In this document: piece by piece, positions 6,587 to 14,691 of the stretch | Layout of the letters: the number at the start of each line of letters is the position of its first letter | How positions within the stretch are numbered: the stretch's first letter is position 1 | DNA from: Heteroscillospira sp050252415 | GTDB lineage: Bacteria > Bacillota > Clostridia > Oscillospirales > Oscillospiraceae | DNA: 17,653 bases | Direction: 5' to 3' | Assembly: GCA_050252415.1 (NCBI GenBank) | Contig: JBFWKZ010000038.1 | Location: 1 to 17,653, forward strand | Position numbers and translations under genes: made by a program | Notes under the pieces: model-generated | What the model saw: the letters and a program-made list of their open reading frames with translations, nothing else | The model's database searches: none | Told to the model about the DNA's origin: nothing

Positions 6587-6688
6587 AGCCGACCCTGCCG
6601 GGGCGGGGTGGCGTTCACCCGGAAGGATAACATGGTCAGCCACAACAATTTACTCCATGAAGTGGGGTTGGGATTAGTATGACTCGGC
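6587..6688 (+). ncRNA. Folded 5' leader of the PucR-type regulator mRNA
   Basis: The leader (about 6577-6712) can be closed by AGCCGA pairing with TCGGCT near 6587-6592 and 6683-6688. Inside are a GGGTG/CACCC hairpin (6606-6620), which competes with a GTGGC/GCCAC pairing, and an ACTCCA/TGGGGT hairpin near 6652-6668. A closed multi-hairpin architecture upstream of a regulator gene resembles a riboswitch or attenuator, but I do not recognise a known class. The ribosome site AAGGAG (6700-6705) lies outside the closing stem. Confidence 0.35.
6632..6682 (+). CDS. Possible 16-residue leader peptide
   Basis: An ATG at 6632 follows GGAAGGA with a short 4-base gap. It opens the peptide MVSHNNLLHEVGLGLV, which stops at 6682, 30 bases before the PucR-type start. 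It overlaps the leader hairpins, so its translation could alter the fold. An ORF this short can arise by chance and no run of regulatory codons is evident, so this is tentative. Confidence 0.25.
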   Translation: MVSHNNLLHEVGLGLV

Positions 6689-6712
6689 TAAGTTCACACA
6701 AGGAGAAGTATT

Positions 6713-8251
6713 ATGAAGCTTTCCATATCAATGATTGCTAGAGACCTTCCCTATGTTACGCTGGAAAAAGGCAGCGGCAAGCTTCTCTATGACCGTTGTG
6801 AAGTGCTCTGCGCCGGCGGCGATTTAAAGCCGGACGTCCTGTACCTCACCCATAGCGGCGCTATCCCCAAAGGGGTCCGGGCAAAAGAAGGCTGCGGCGC
6901 AGTATGTATCGGACGCCTCCCGACATCCGCCTTACCCGGCGTTGAGATCCTGACAGTAGATGAAGAGATCGACATTTTAACGCTTGTAAATACGGTTAAT
7001 GCCATCTTTTACAAATACAATGCCATTGAACTGAAGCTGCATGAGGCCGTAAACGGCCGCGAGGATGTGCGCAAAATCGTTGAGCTTTCCGCCCCTATGT
7101 TCGATGGAAACGAGCTCATTGTTGTCGACTCGGACTTTTACATACTTGCACAATCTGGAAAAGAACTGCATACCTTGAAAATTTCCGGTATCGCTCAGCC
7201 CCCGGACAGCATGATGCCCGAAGAGGTGGTAACCTATCTCAAGAGCGAACGCTATTATACCGAAATACGTAATATCCATAAGCCGTTCTTATATGAGCCC
7301 GGCATTCTCTCCTGCCGCATCATTGGTGTAAATGTATTTTACCATAACGACTTCGCTTGCCGCGCGATTCTCGGAGAGGATTGCAAGCCTTTCCAGCCAC
7401 ACGATATTGAGCTTATGGAATTTATCACCGGTTTTATCCAGCAGATATACGACACGGCTGTGGCTGACATGCGCCTTTTACCAAAAAACCGGCTTGCTGA
7501 ACTGCTCACCATATTGATTGATGATGGAAAGATCGACTCTTATGAGTTGGAGGAAGAATTGACCCGGCGCGATTGGATTGGTACCGATCCCTATATATGT
7601 CTATGCATCCAAGCGGACACACTGGCGATGATGAACAAAACGCAGCCATACTTTTGCAATCTAATAAACAAACAGTGGGAAAATGTCTGCGCTTTCCAGC
7701 ATAAGAGCTGGATAGCATGTCTCGTAAATCTAAAAGAATACGGCGCGCAATCGGAAAGTTTTTTTGCTGAAAAAGTTGAGTCGTTTCGCGATATGTGTTT
7801 TCGCGTAGGGATAAGCGATGTATTTTGTGAGATAACCGACCTATATTATAGCTATCGGCAAAGTGAGATTGCCTTGCGTACCGGAATAAAAAAGAGTCCG
7901 CTTGGCTGGCGGTACAGTTTTGCCGATTATTCACTGGACTATGTATTCACTCAGATAACTCAGGAACTGGATGCGCGGCATGTTGCAAGCTGGCGGCTGC
8001 GAATACTTATTGACCACGACAGGCAGAACAAAACCGAGTACTGCCGTACGCTTTACAGTTATATCAACAGCGGCATGAATGCCATGCAGAGTGCCCGCGA
8101 CCTCTACATCCACCGTACCACTATGGTATATCGCCTGAACCGTATTAAGGAAATGGCCGGGCTCGATATCGGAGACTCGCGTGAACTTTTATATATGCAC
8201 CTCAGCATGGTACTCCTCTGGGATGAAATGAAACGCCTCAAAGTGATATGA
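6713..8251 (+). CDS. PucR/CdaR-type transcriptional regulator
   Basis: The 512-residue protein ends in the PucR-type helix-turn-helix (about 445-505: SARDLYIHRTTMVYRLNRI, then LLYMHLSMVLLWDEM). That segment is diagnostic of the PucR C-terminal domain and the CdaR group. The first 110 residues or so form a separate, poorly characterised domain. The middle (about 115-260) looks GAF-like, as in relatives that bind small ligands. Regulators of this type activate or repress catabolic genes for purines, sugar acids and amino acids. The ATG at 6713 has AAGGAG 7 bases upstream. The gene is divergent from the URO-D gene, with closely spaced promoters, which suggests that it controls that gene and itself. 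The LtaS-like gene begins 33 bases downstream. The effector is unknown. Confidence 0.88.
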   Translation: MKLSISMIARDLPYVTLEKGSGKLLYDRCEVLCAGGDLKPDVLYLTHSGAIPKGVRAKEGCGAVCIGRLPTSALPGVEILTVDEEIDILTLVNTVNAIFYKYNAIELKLHEAVNGREDVRKIVELSAPMFDGNELIVVDSDFYILAQSGKELHTLKISGIAQPPDSMMPEEVVTYLKSERYYTEIRNIHKPFLYEPGILSCRIIGVNVFYHNDFACRAILGEDCKPFQPHDIELMEFITGFIQQIYDTAVADMRLLPKNRLAELLTILIDDGKIDSYELEEELTRRDWIGTDPYICLCIQADTLAMMNKTQPYFCNLINKQWENVCAFQHKSWIACLVNLKEYGAQSESFFAEKVESFRDMCFRVGISDVFCEITDLYYSYRQSEIALRTGIKKSPLGWRYSFADYSLDYVFTQITQELDARHVASWRLRILIDHDRQNKTEYCRTLYSYINSGMNAMQSARDLYIHRTTMVYRLNRIKEMAGLDIGDSRELLYMHLSMVLLWDEMKRLKVI

Positions 8252-8284
8252 CGGCCAGAGTCTTCTCGAAAGGAATTTCCCGGC

Positions 8285-10333
8285 ATGAACGTTTTATTCG
8301 ATAAGATACGACACCTTTTTGCCTTTTTCAGTAGGATTCTATCATCCGTTACTGCAAAATACGATCGGATCCGACATCCGCTCATCCATTTTTCCGCCAT
8401 AGCACTGCTCTTATACTTTATTCTAGAACTTCTGGCGCGTCGCTCGCTGGCGGAAACGCTTATGTTTTTTTCCGCCTCACCTATAGCGCTTATCTATAAT
8501 ACAATCATTATTTTTGCAACGCTTTGCTTAAGTCTGGCATTTCACCGCCGCAGATTTATCATCACGCTCATCTCTGCGCTTTGGCTTGGATTGGGCATAA
8601 CCAACTGCATTCTGCAAAGCTACCGAACCGCACCATTGACGGCGATTGACTTTGCCCTGTTGCGGACGGTTTGGAGTATTTTATTAAAATATCTAAAACC
8701 TTTTCAGATTGCCGCAGTACTCGCAGCGACAGCGGCAGCGATTTATATGCTTTATTGCGTTTATCGCCGCTGCCGTCCCGAGGCGGTTCGCCCGTATTTT
8801 GCGCTCACCGTACTGCTTTGCGCCTATCTTGCCGTCACTGTGGGCTATGCCTTATTTTGTGACATGGTTCAGACTCCCGAAAGCGGCGTAACGGCCAAAG
8901 ATACCGCCGAGCACTATGGCTTCGTCTATTGCTTTACCGTCAGCATATTTGACCGCGGCATCGACAAGCCCCAGGACTATTCCTCAGAAACGATAGATGC
9001 CATTCTTGCCGATTTGAACACACATGAGAGTACCGAGACAGCGGAGCGCCCGAATATCATTTTCGTCCAGCTCGAGAGCTTTTTCGATGTGAACCAAATC
9101 GTTGGCGTCGAATATTCGGAAAACCCGGTCCCGGTGTTTTCCGCTCTTGAAAAGAACTGCCCTTCCGGCGAGCTGATCGTCCCTTCGCTTGCCACCGGCA
9201 CGGCAAACACGGAGTTTGAGATACTTACCGGTATGAATCTCGACTATTTCGGCGTGGGCGAGTACCCATATCAAACGGTATTACAGACTGAGACCTGCGA
9301 GTCCATGGCCTATAATATGAAGGCGCTGGGCTATACGGCCCATGCTGTTCACAACCACTCGGGCGACTTTTACGACAGGCAACATGTCTTCTCCAATCTG
9401 GGATTTGATACCTTTACATCGGTCGAGTATATGAATAACGTCCAGCGCAACCCCATAGGTTGGGCCAAGGATGCCATGCTGACCCCCGAAATACTTAAGG
9501 CTCTGGGTTCAACATCGGGAGAGGACTTCGTTTACGCCATTTCCGTCCAGGCACACGGGCAATATCCGAAGGATGCGGAGAACGAAATGGCACTCAGCGC
9601 TGTTGATGTGGAGCCTTTTAGCGAGGAGACGCAGCGCGCAGAGTTTGATTATTACCTCAGTCAGATAAAAGAGACCGATGCCTTTATAGGTGAGCTGATA
9701 AATGCGCTGGAACGTTATAATCACCCCGTTGTGCTGGTGCTTTTTGGCGATCATCTTCCCGGTTTGGGTTTTGAAAAGGAAGACCTCAAATCCGGCAGCC
9801 TCTATGAAACACAATATGTCATATGGAACAATATCGGTTTAGTCGCGCCAAACCGGAGCTTATATGCCTATCAGCTCTCCGCCTATGTCCAAATACTGCT
9901 TAATATGGACAGTGGATTGTTTACAAAGCTGCACCAGAGCTATTACAACAGGGATGACTATCAGCAAGCGCTGGAACTTCTACAGTATGATTATCTCTAC
10001 GGCAACCGAGACGCGTTTGGCGGCTGTGATCCCTATGTCGCCACCGACATTCAGATGGGAGTAGAGAAAATAAAAATTTTGTCTGTCAGCAACGGTCAAA
10101 ACAGTATCGCAGTCCGTGGAAAAGGGTTTACCGCATATAGCCGCATCATGATAAACGGAAAACTCAAGGATACCGAATATGTCAATGGCGCCCTCTTTTC
10201 TGCAGGAACCGCTCTTCAAAACGGTGACCTCATTTCCGTTGCGCAGGTAAGTGACAGCAGCGGCGCCATGCTCAGCCAAACAGATGAGTATGTCTATCGG
10301 GCCGGGCGCAGTTATGCCTCACCGCAGGGATAG
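8285..10333 (+). CDS. LtaS-like membrane sulfatase/phosphatase-superfamily enzyme with C-terminal extension
   Basis: The 682-residue protein has about five N-terminal membrane segments (roughly residues 35-195). An extracytoplasmic alkaline-phosphatase/sulfatase-fold domain (about 255-560) follows, the layout of lipoteichoic acid synthase and related phosphoglycerol transferases. Catalytic and metal residues line up: E264 in VQLESFF, T306 as probable nucleophile in ATGTANTEFE, the HNHSGDFYD segment, and D489-H490 in LFGDHLPG. The expected role is moving glycerol-phosphate or phosphoethanolamine headgroups onto envelope polymers or glycans outside the membrane. A tail of about 90 residues after the catalytic domain (about 590-682) looks like a beta-rich IPT/Ig-type module and is not part of standard LtaS. 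GAAAGGA lies 10 bases before the ATG. The 33-base gap from the PucR-type gene suggests cotranscription, though a functional link is unclear. Confidence 0.88.
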   Translation: MNVLFDKIRHLFAFFSRILSSVTAKYDRIRHPLIHFSAIALLLYFILELLARRSLAETLMFFSASPIALIYNTIIIFATLCLSLAFHRRRFIITLISALWLGLGITNCILQSYRTAPLTAIDFALLRTVWSILLKYLKPFQIAAVLAATAAAIYMLYCVYRRCRPEAVRPYFALTVLLCAYLAVTVGYALFCDMVQTPESGVTAKDTAEHYGFVYCFTVSIFDRGIDKPQDYSSETIDAILADLNTHESTETAERPNIIFVQLESFFDVNQIVGVEYSENPVPVFSALEKNCPSGELIVPSLATGTANTEFEILTGMNLDYFGVGEYPYQTVLQTETCESMAYNMKALGYTAHAVHNHSGDFYDRQHVFSNLGFDTFTSVEYMNNVQRNPIGWAKDAMLTPEILKALGSTSGEDFVYAISVQAHGQYPKDAENEMALSAVDVEPFSEETQRAEFDYYLSQIKETDAFIGELINALERYNHPVVLVLFGDHLPGLGFEKEDLKSGSLYETQYVIWNNIGLVAPNRSLYAYQLSAYVQILLNMDSGLFTKLHQSYYNRDDYQQALELLQYDYLYGNRDAFGGCDPYVATDIQMGVEKIKILSVSNGQNSIAVRGKGFTAYSRIMINGKLKDTEYVNGALFSAGTALQNGDLISVAQVSDSSGAMLSQTDEYVYRAGRSYASPQG

Positions 10334-10348
10334 CTGCACCTCAGAATA

Positions 10349-10388
10349 AAACGCCTCATTCCCGGAGCTATTCGGGAATGAGGCGTTT
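10349..10388. terminator. Bidirectional intrinsic terminator
   Basis: A perfect 16-bp stem (AAACGCCTCATTCCCG, 10349-10364, with its complement at 10373-10388) closes an 8-base loop. The sequence is AAA-rich on the left and TTT at the right end. It separates the convergent LtaS-like and ribonucleotide reductase genes and can serve both. Confidence 0.8.
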
Positions 10389-10407
10389 CTCAAATTCAGA
10401 TGTGCTT

Positions 10408-12645
10408 CTAACCACACTTGGAATATCCGCAGTTGCGGCAGGTCACGCAGCCGCCCTCGTGCTCAAGCTTAGCCCCGCACTCGGGACAATACTTTGCAAG
10501 CTTCATCTCCGCCGGGGTCAACGGCTTTGAAAGAGACGCGGGGACAGCTTGCTCTCCCTTTTCAAAGTTATCTCTCGCCACAAGCACTTTTTCCAACGCC
10601 CTGGCGATGGCGTCCGGGCAAGACGTGACTTGCATACCCGGCTGGCGAATGGTAGACGGGCACCGGATCCCCTTGAGCTGCTGAATAATCTTTTTGGGAT
10701 CGATGCCGCTGCGTATGCCGACAGATACGAGCCGTGCCGTCGCCTCCGACTGGCTTGGGCAGCCGCCGGCCCTGCCGGTGTTTGTGAACACTTCACAGAT
10801 GCCTTTTTCATCATAGTTTACGGTGATGTACAGGTTGCCGCAGCCAATTTTGACCTTCTCGGTAAAGCCGGTGGTCACGTCCGGACGCGGTCTTGGCAGG
10901 ATACGGCCGTATTCTGCGATGTCGGATTTACCATCGTTTACCTTGCCGATATTCAGGACCTGCTCGGCGCGGCTGCCGTCCCGGTATATGGTGGTACCTT
11001 TACAGCCGAGGCGGTATGCCATCCGATAGACCTCGGAGACATCCTCGCGTGTGGCGCCGTTTGTGAAATTTACAGTCTTGGATACGGCATTATCCGTATG
11101 TTCCTGAAAAGCCGCCTGCATCCGCACATGCCAGACGGGGGAAACATCATGGGCACAGACAAAGACTTCCTTCAATTCGCCGGGCAGCTCCCGAATATGG
11201 GCCAGCGTGCCTTCGGTAGCGATTTCCTTCATGAGCGTATCGCTTAAAAGGCCCATCTTTTGAAGTTTTTCCCGGAGGATCGTATTTGTCTCGACAAAAT
11301 GGGTATTGTCCATGATATTGCGAATATACGCATAGGCAAATACCGGCTCAACGCCTGAAGAGACCCCGGCTATGATGCTGAGCGTGCCTGTGGGCGCGAT
11401 GGTCGTCACAGTGGCATTGCGGAGTTTTCTTCCCTCGGCAAAAATACTCTCATCGAAAAGAGGGAACGCACCGCGCGACACAGCCAGTTCAGCAGACATC
11501 TCATGGCCCTCGTCATCAATAAACTTCATGACTCTACTCGCCAAAGCGACGCCCTCTTCGCTGTTATACGGGATGCCTAGGTAAAGCAGCATATCGGCGA
11601 ATCCCATGACACCCAATCCAATTTTTCGGGTCAGCTTTGTTACGCGGTCGATTTCCTTGAGCGGGTATTTATTGACGTCAATAACATTATCGAGAAAATG
11701 AACGGCATCACGTACGGTCTTTTTCAGCTTGTCCCAATCAATATCGAAACCCGATTCCGTCTGACATAAGTGGGCAACAAGATTGATTGAGCCAAGGTTA
11801 CAGCTCTCATATGGCAGCAGCGGCTGCTCACCGCACGGGTTTGTCGACTCAATCTCACCCAGCGACGGCACGGCATTATCACGGTTTAGCCTGTCGAGGA
11901 AAATAATTCCCGGTTCGCCTGTGCGCCAGGCTGAGTCAACAATCTTATCATAGACCTCTTTTGCATTCAAAGTACCGGTGATAAGTCCCGTGGCGGGGTC
12001 GCGCAGCTCATATTCGCCGCCGCGCTCGGCGGCATTCATAAAGGCCTCTGTCACGCCTACGGATATGTTGAAGTTGTTTATCTCATGGGTGTCGTTCTTG
12101 CAGGAGATAAATTCGAGAATATCGGGGTGATCGACACGCAGGATACCCATATTTGCCCCGCGGCGCGTCCCGCCCTGCTTTACCGCCTCAGTGGCGGAGT
12201 TGAATACCTTCATGAATGAGATAGGGCCGGATGCAACGCCGCCGGTGGAATTAACCGTTGAGCCCTTAGGTCTCAAGCGTGAAAATGAAAAACCGGTTCC
12301 GCCGCCGGATTTGTGGATTAGCGCAGCGTTTTTGATGGAATCGAAAATCTCCTCCATCGAATCACCAACCGGCAGGACAAAGCACGCTGAGAGCTGGCCA
12401 AGATGCCGCCCCGCGTTCATCAGCGTGGGGGAGTTCGGCAAAAAATTCAGATCTGTCATCATCTCATAAAACCGGTCGGATACGGCCTGGACATCGGCAT
12501 TTGAATCATAATTAATATCCGCCGAGGCAATGGCATCGGATACGCGGCGGAACATTCCCTCTACTGTTTCTATTGGGACACCGTTTTCGTCTTTTATCAG
12601 ATAGCGCTTCTCCAGTACCGCTATGGCGTTTTCACTGATAGGCAT
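10408..12645 (-). CDS. nrdJ: Class II (adenosylcobalamin-dependent) ribonucleoside-diphosphate reductase
   Basis: The 745-residue cytoplasmic enzyme reduces ribonucleotides to deoxyribonucleotides for DNA synthesis. It uses adenosylcobalamin to make the thiyl radical and needs no oxygen or separate radical subunit. Visible are FLPNSPTLMNAG, LSACFVLPVGDS with the first redox Cys, HKSGGGTGFSFSRLRPKG, the active-site NPCGEQPLLPYESCNLGSIN, and IAPTGTLSIIAGVSSGVEP. The C-terminal ECGAKL...CVTCRNCGYSKCG metal/redox tail is typical of bacterial NrdJ. Length fits the family. The ATG at 12645 is chosen: AAGGAG lies 11 bases upstream, whereas the in-frame GTG at 12657 overlaps that ribosome site. The gene is divergent from the MBL-fold hydrolase and has its own promoter. 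The leader of about 40 bases is too short for a cobalamin riboswitch. Confidence 0.97.
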   Translation of the reverse strand: MPISENAIAVLEKRYLIKDENGVPIETVEGMFRRVSDAIASADINYDSNADVQAVSDRFYEMMTDLNFLPNSPTLMNAGRHLGQLSACFVLPVGDSMEEIFDSIKNAALIHKSGGGTGFSFSRLRPKGSTVNSTGGVASGPISFMKVFNSATEAVKQGGTRRGANMGILRVDHPDILEFISCKNDTHEINNFNISVGVTEAFMNAAERGGEYELRDPATGLITGTLNAKEVYDKIVDSAWRTGEPGIIFLDRLNRDNAVPSLGEIESTNPCGEQPLLPYESCNLGSINLVAHLCQTESGFDIDWDKLKKTVRDAVHFLDNVIDVNKYPLKEIDRVTKLTRKIGLGVMGFADMLLYLGIPYNSEEGVALASRVMKFIDDEGHEMSAELAVSRGAFPLFDESIFAEGRKLRNATVTTIAPTGTLSIIAGVSSGVEPVFAYAYIRNIMDNTHFVETNTILREKLQKMGLLSDTLMKEIATEGTLAHIRELPGELKEVFVCAHDVSPVWHVRMQAAFQEHTDNAVSKTVNFTNGATREDVSEVYRMAYRLGCKGTTIYRDGSRAEQVLNIGKVNDGKSDIAEYGRILPRPRPDVTTGFTEKVKIGCGNLYITVNYDEKGICEVFTNTGRAGGCPSQSEATARLVSVGIRSGIDPKKIIQQLKGIRCPSTIRQPGMQVTSCPDAIARALEKVLVARDNFEKGEQAVPASLSKPLTPAEMKLAKYCPECGAKLEHEGGCVTCRNCGYSKCG

Positions 12646-12691
12646 TTTACAAAACACTCCTTAGTAATATTCAGCTCAATCGGCACCATAT

Positions 12692-12720
12692 ATTGTATAG
12701 TCTAAAATCAAATAAGTCAA
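12692..12720 (-). promoter_or_regulatory. Promoter of the ribonucleotide reductase gene
   Basis: On the minus strand, TTGACT (12720-12715), a 17-base spacer and TACAAT (12697-12692) form a strong sigma-70 promoter. The predicted start is near 12685, about 40 bases before the ATG. I see no NrdR-box pair. Confidence 0.65.
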
Positions 12721-12740
12721 TATATAGCTTAATTAATTTC

Positions 12741-12769
12741 TTGCATGACAGGCTAAAAAAGACTATAAT
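12741..12769 (+). promoter_or_regulatory. Promoter of the MBL-fold hydrolase gene
   Basis: TTGCAT (12741-12746), a 17-base spacer and TATAAT (12764-12769) precede a predicted start near 12776. That leaves a leader of only about 16 bases carrying the AAGGAGGA ribosome site. Confidence 0.7.
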
Positions 12770-12791
12770 AACGGTATAAGGAGGATTTATT

Positions 12792-13418
12792 ATGAGCGAG
12801 ATAAAAGTTACCTACTACGGCCACTCCTGCTTCAAAGTGGAGGCGGAGGGTTATTCCATCATCTTTGACCCATATGAGGACGGCTATGTCCCGGGACTTA
12901 AACCGCTTCGCGTGCAGGCAAATGAAGTCCTGTGCAGCCACAGCCATGCCGACCATGATTTCCGTGAAGGCGTCGAAATTATTCCCGGCGGCAATAAGCC
13001 CTTTACGCTTGAAACAATCATCTGTCCGCACGATGACGATTACGGTTCTCTGCGCGGCATGAATATTATCCATGTCCTTCATTTTAAAAATCAAAAAATC
13101 GCTCACATGGGTGACGTCGGGGATATGCTGCCGGAGGAAGACATTGAGAAACTGCGCGGTGCCGACATTCTCATGATCCCTGTCGGCGGATACTATACGA
13201 TAGATGCCGCTGCCGCAAACAAGCTGGTAAGGGCGATAAAACCCCGCGTAACCATTCCTATGCATTTCAGGACCGACACCTCCGGTTTTCAAGTTCTTGC
13301 ACGCTGCGATGACTTTATCGCCCTGTGTGATAATGTGGAAAAGCATGGCTTTACATTTACGGTCGATGACCATACGCCTGAACGCACTATCTTGATGGCC
13401 CAGAAGAACGCCAACTGA
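12792..13418 (+). CDS. Metallo-beta-lactamase-fold hydrolase (UlaG/UPF0173-like)
   Basis: The 208-residue single-domain hydrolase opens with the UlaG/UPF0173-type segment KVTYYGHSCFKVEAEG, followed by IIFDPYEDGY. The metal-binding motif SHSHADHD lies at about 49-56, with further ligands in AHMGDVGD and PMHFRTD near the C-terminus. Members hydrolyse lactones, phosphoesters or related small molecules in the cytoplasm; the substrate here cannot be read from the sequence. AAGGAGGA lies 6-7 bases before the ATG. It is monocistronic, divergent from nrdJ and convergent with the MtaA-like gene. Confidence 0.88.
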   Translation: MSEIKVTYYGHSCFKVEAEGYSIIFDPYEDGYVPGLKPLRVQANEVLCSHSHADHDFREGVEIIPGGNKPFTLETIICPHDDDYGSLRGMNIIHVLHFKNQKIAHMGDVGDMLPEEDIEKLRGADILMIPVGGYYTIDAAAANKLVRAIKPRVTIPMHFRTDTSGFQVLARCDDFIALCDNVEKHGFTFTVDDHTPERTILMAQKNAN

Positions 13419-13461
13419 GAAATATATAGCCTTTGCCGGTTTTAAAAAAACGGCTATTAAG

Positions 13462-13503
13462 AAAAAAACGAAGAGCCCCTGCCGTTGGGCTCTCCATTTT
13501 TTT
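13462..13503. terminator. Bidirectional intrinsic terminator
   Basis: AGAGCCC (13472-13478) and GGGCTCT (13487-13493) form a 7-bp stem with an 8-base loop. A seven-A run (13462-13468) lies on the left and a seven-T run (13497-13503) on the right, so it can end both the MBL-fold gene and the convergent MtaA-like gene. Confidence 0.82.
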
Positions 13504-13528
13504 GTCGCGTCTTATCGGTGAGCGTGTT

Positions 13529-14572
13529 TTATGCCTCTATGCCTTCAAAATCCCGCACAGTTTTAATGATTTCCATGAGGTTTTCGTTTTTCACCCGGCA
13601 GGGAATCGCGCATTCGGGGGCCATGAGCTTTATTCCGTGCTGAAGAAGATCGGTCACATTGCGGCGTACATCCTCAGTCGTCCCTTCCAGCAGTACGCGG
13701 GGATTATTGATGCCGCCGGTCAGGATAATATCGTCCCCGGCGATTTCAATAAGTTTTGCCGTATCGTTCCGGCTGTCAAAGTGGAACGCATCAAAGCCCG
13801 CCTGTTTAAACAGATGCATTCTGTCGACCGTTCTGCCGCAGGTGTGCAATATGAGCGGTACATAATGTGAACATGCCGCATGGAATCGCGCAGTCAGCTC
13901 CTTATGCAATGGGAAAAGAAACTCCTCATAGCCTGTGGCGCTGACGAGATCTCCTGTGGCATGGTCGGCCCAGGTGATGATGTCGGCTCCCGCTTCGACC
14001 TGCTTAAGTGCAAACTGTAGAGATACCTCTTTGAACGCCTGCAGAAAAGCCCTGGCTCGGTCGGGATCGAGTACCGTCTCCAACAGGAAATCCTGAGTAC
14101 CGTAAAGGTTGTAGCTAAGCGTCCACGGCCCCATCACCTTGCCGAAAACGACAACCTTGTCACCATATTTTTCCTTTAGAACTCGGATTGCATCGAGGAT
14201 GGCTTTCATCGGCGCGCGCTCAAACAAGTCGTCTGGAATAACAAAACCCTCCGGCGTGTCCAGCGCATGGTGCTTTTGCTTTGGCATCTCATCCAATGCG
14301 CCCCAAAGGATTTCCGCCCCAAATGCCGCCGCCTCATTCTGCACACCGAAATAGGGAAAAACTGCGTCAAAACCCAGTATATCATGTCCCGCTGCGGCAA
14401 GCGCCGCCATTTTTTCGCCATCGGTGTGCACCTCTGGAAATTTGGCGCCCGTCATTTCCATACACTCAACCGTGGCGATCGAGGTCGGACATATAACGGG
14501 TGTGCGGTCAGGCTTTTCGCCTTTGAACACCGCCATTACGCGTTCATATGAGGTCATGGTCTCTTTTTTCAT
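13529..14572 (-). CDS. MtaA/CmuA-type URO-D methyltransferase
   Basis: The 347-residue protein is a clear member of the MtaA/CmuA branch of the URO-D superfamily. It begins TSYERVMAVFKGEKPDRTPV and carries VMGPWTLSYNLYG and WADHATGDLVS. It has the zinc motif H-x-C-xn-C: H243 and C245 in LHTCGRT, and C321 (with C325) in APECAIPC. In characterised relatives the zinc activates a thiol acceptor, such as coenzyme M, for methyl transfer from a methylated corrinoid protein. In bacteria the acceptor may be tetrahydrofolate or another compound. The ATG at 14572 is favoured by AAAGGGG 8 bases upstream; the open frame extends to 14656 but runs through operator-like sequence and the gntR terminator. A palindrome shared with the gntR leader sits just upstream, pointing to control by that repressor. 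No corrinoid protein is encoded next to it in the window. Confidence 0.9.
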   Translation of the reverse strand: MKKETMTSYERVMAVFKGEKPDRTPVICPTSIATVECMEMTGAKFPEVHTDGEKMAALAAAGHDILGFDAVFPYFGVQNEAAAFGAEILWGALDEMPKQKHHALDTPEGFVIPDDLFERAPMKAILDAIRVLKEKYGDKVVVFGKVMGPWTLSYNLYGTQDFLLETVLDPDRARAFLQAFKEVSLQFALKQVEAGADIITWADHATGDLVSATGYEEFLFPLHKELTARFHAACSHYVPLILHTCGRTVDRMHLFKQAGFDAFHFDSRNDTAKLIEIAGDDIILTGGINNPRVLLEGTTEDVRRNVTDLLQHGIKLMAPECAIPCRVKNENLMEIIKTVRDFEGIEA

Positions 14573-14594
14573 GATTGTTGCCCCTTTCAAATTG

Positions 14595-14609
14595 ATAATA
14601 TGATAATAT
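14595..14609 (-). promoter_or_regulatory. Candidate GntR operator at the MtaA-like gene
   Basis: ATAATATGATAATAT is a 15-base imperfect palindrome centred on 14602, 7 bases upstream of the ribosome site. It has the same form (RTA-W-TAT-G-ATA-W-TAY) and the same flanking CAAATTG as the site in front of the GntR gene. Only weak promoter elements are visible around it; a TTGAAA on the minus strand near 14624 is the best -35 candidate. Confidence 0.6.
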
Positions 14610-14634
14610 GTTTTAGAATATTTCAACTGGTTAT

Positions 14635-14654
14635 AAAAGCCACCCCAAGGCGGC
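14635..14654 (-). terminator. Intrinsic terminator of the GntR regulator gene
   Basis: On the minus strand GCCGCC-TTGG-GGTGGC makes a 6-bp stem with one G-U pair, followed at once by TTTTAT. It lies about 40 bases past the gntR stop. The MtaA-like gene downstream is therefore probably transcribed mainly from its own promoter, with possible read-through. Confidence 0.55.
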
Positions 14655-14691
14655 ATCTTGTTATCGATAAGGCGATTTATAAAACAGCGAT

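Noticed and set aside
10549..11247. Plus-strand 232-codon frame inside nrdJ
   Set aside because: It is antisense to a well-conserved enzyme and has no family motif; a coding shadow.
12753..13373. Minus-strand 206-codon frame opposite the MBL-fold gene
   Set aside because: The plus-strand frame has the HSHADHD motif, promoter and ribosome site; the antisense frame has none.
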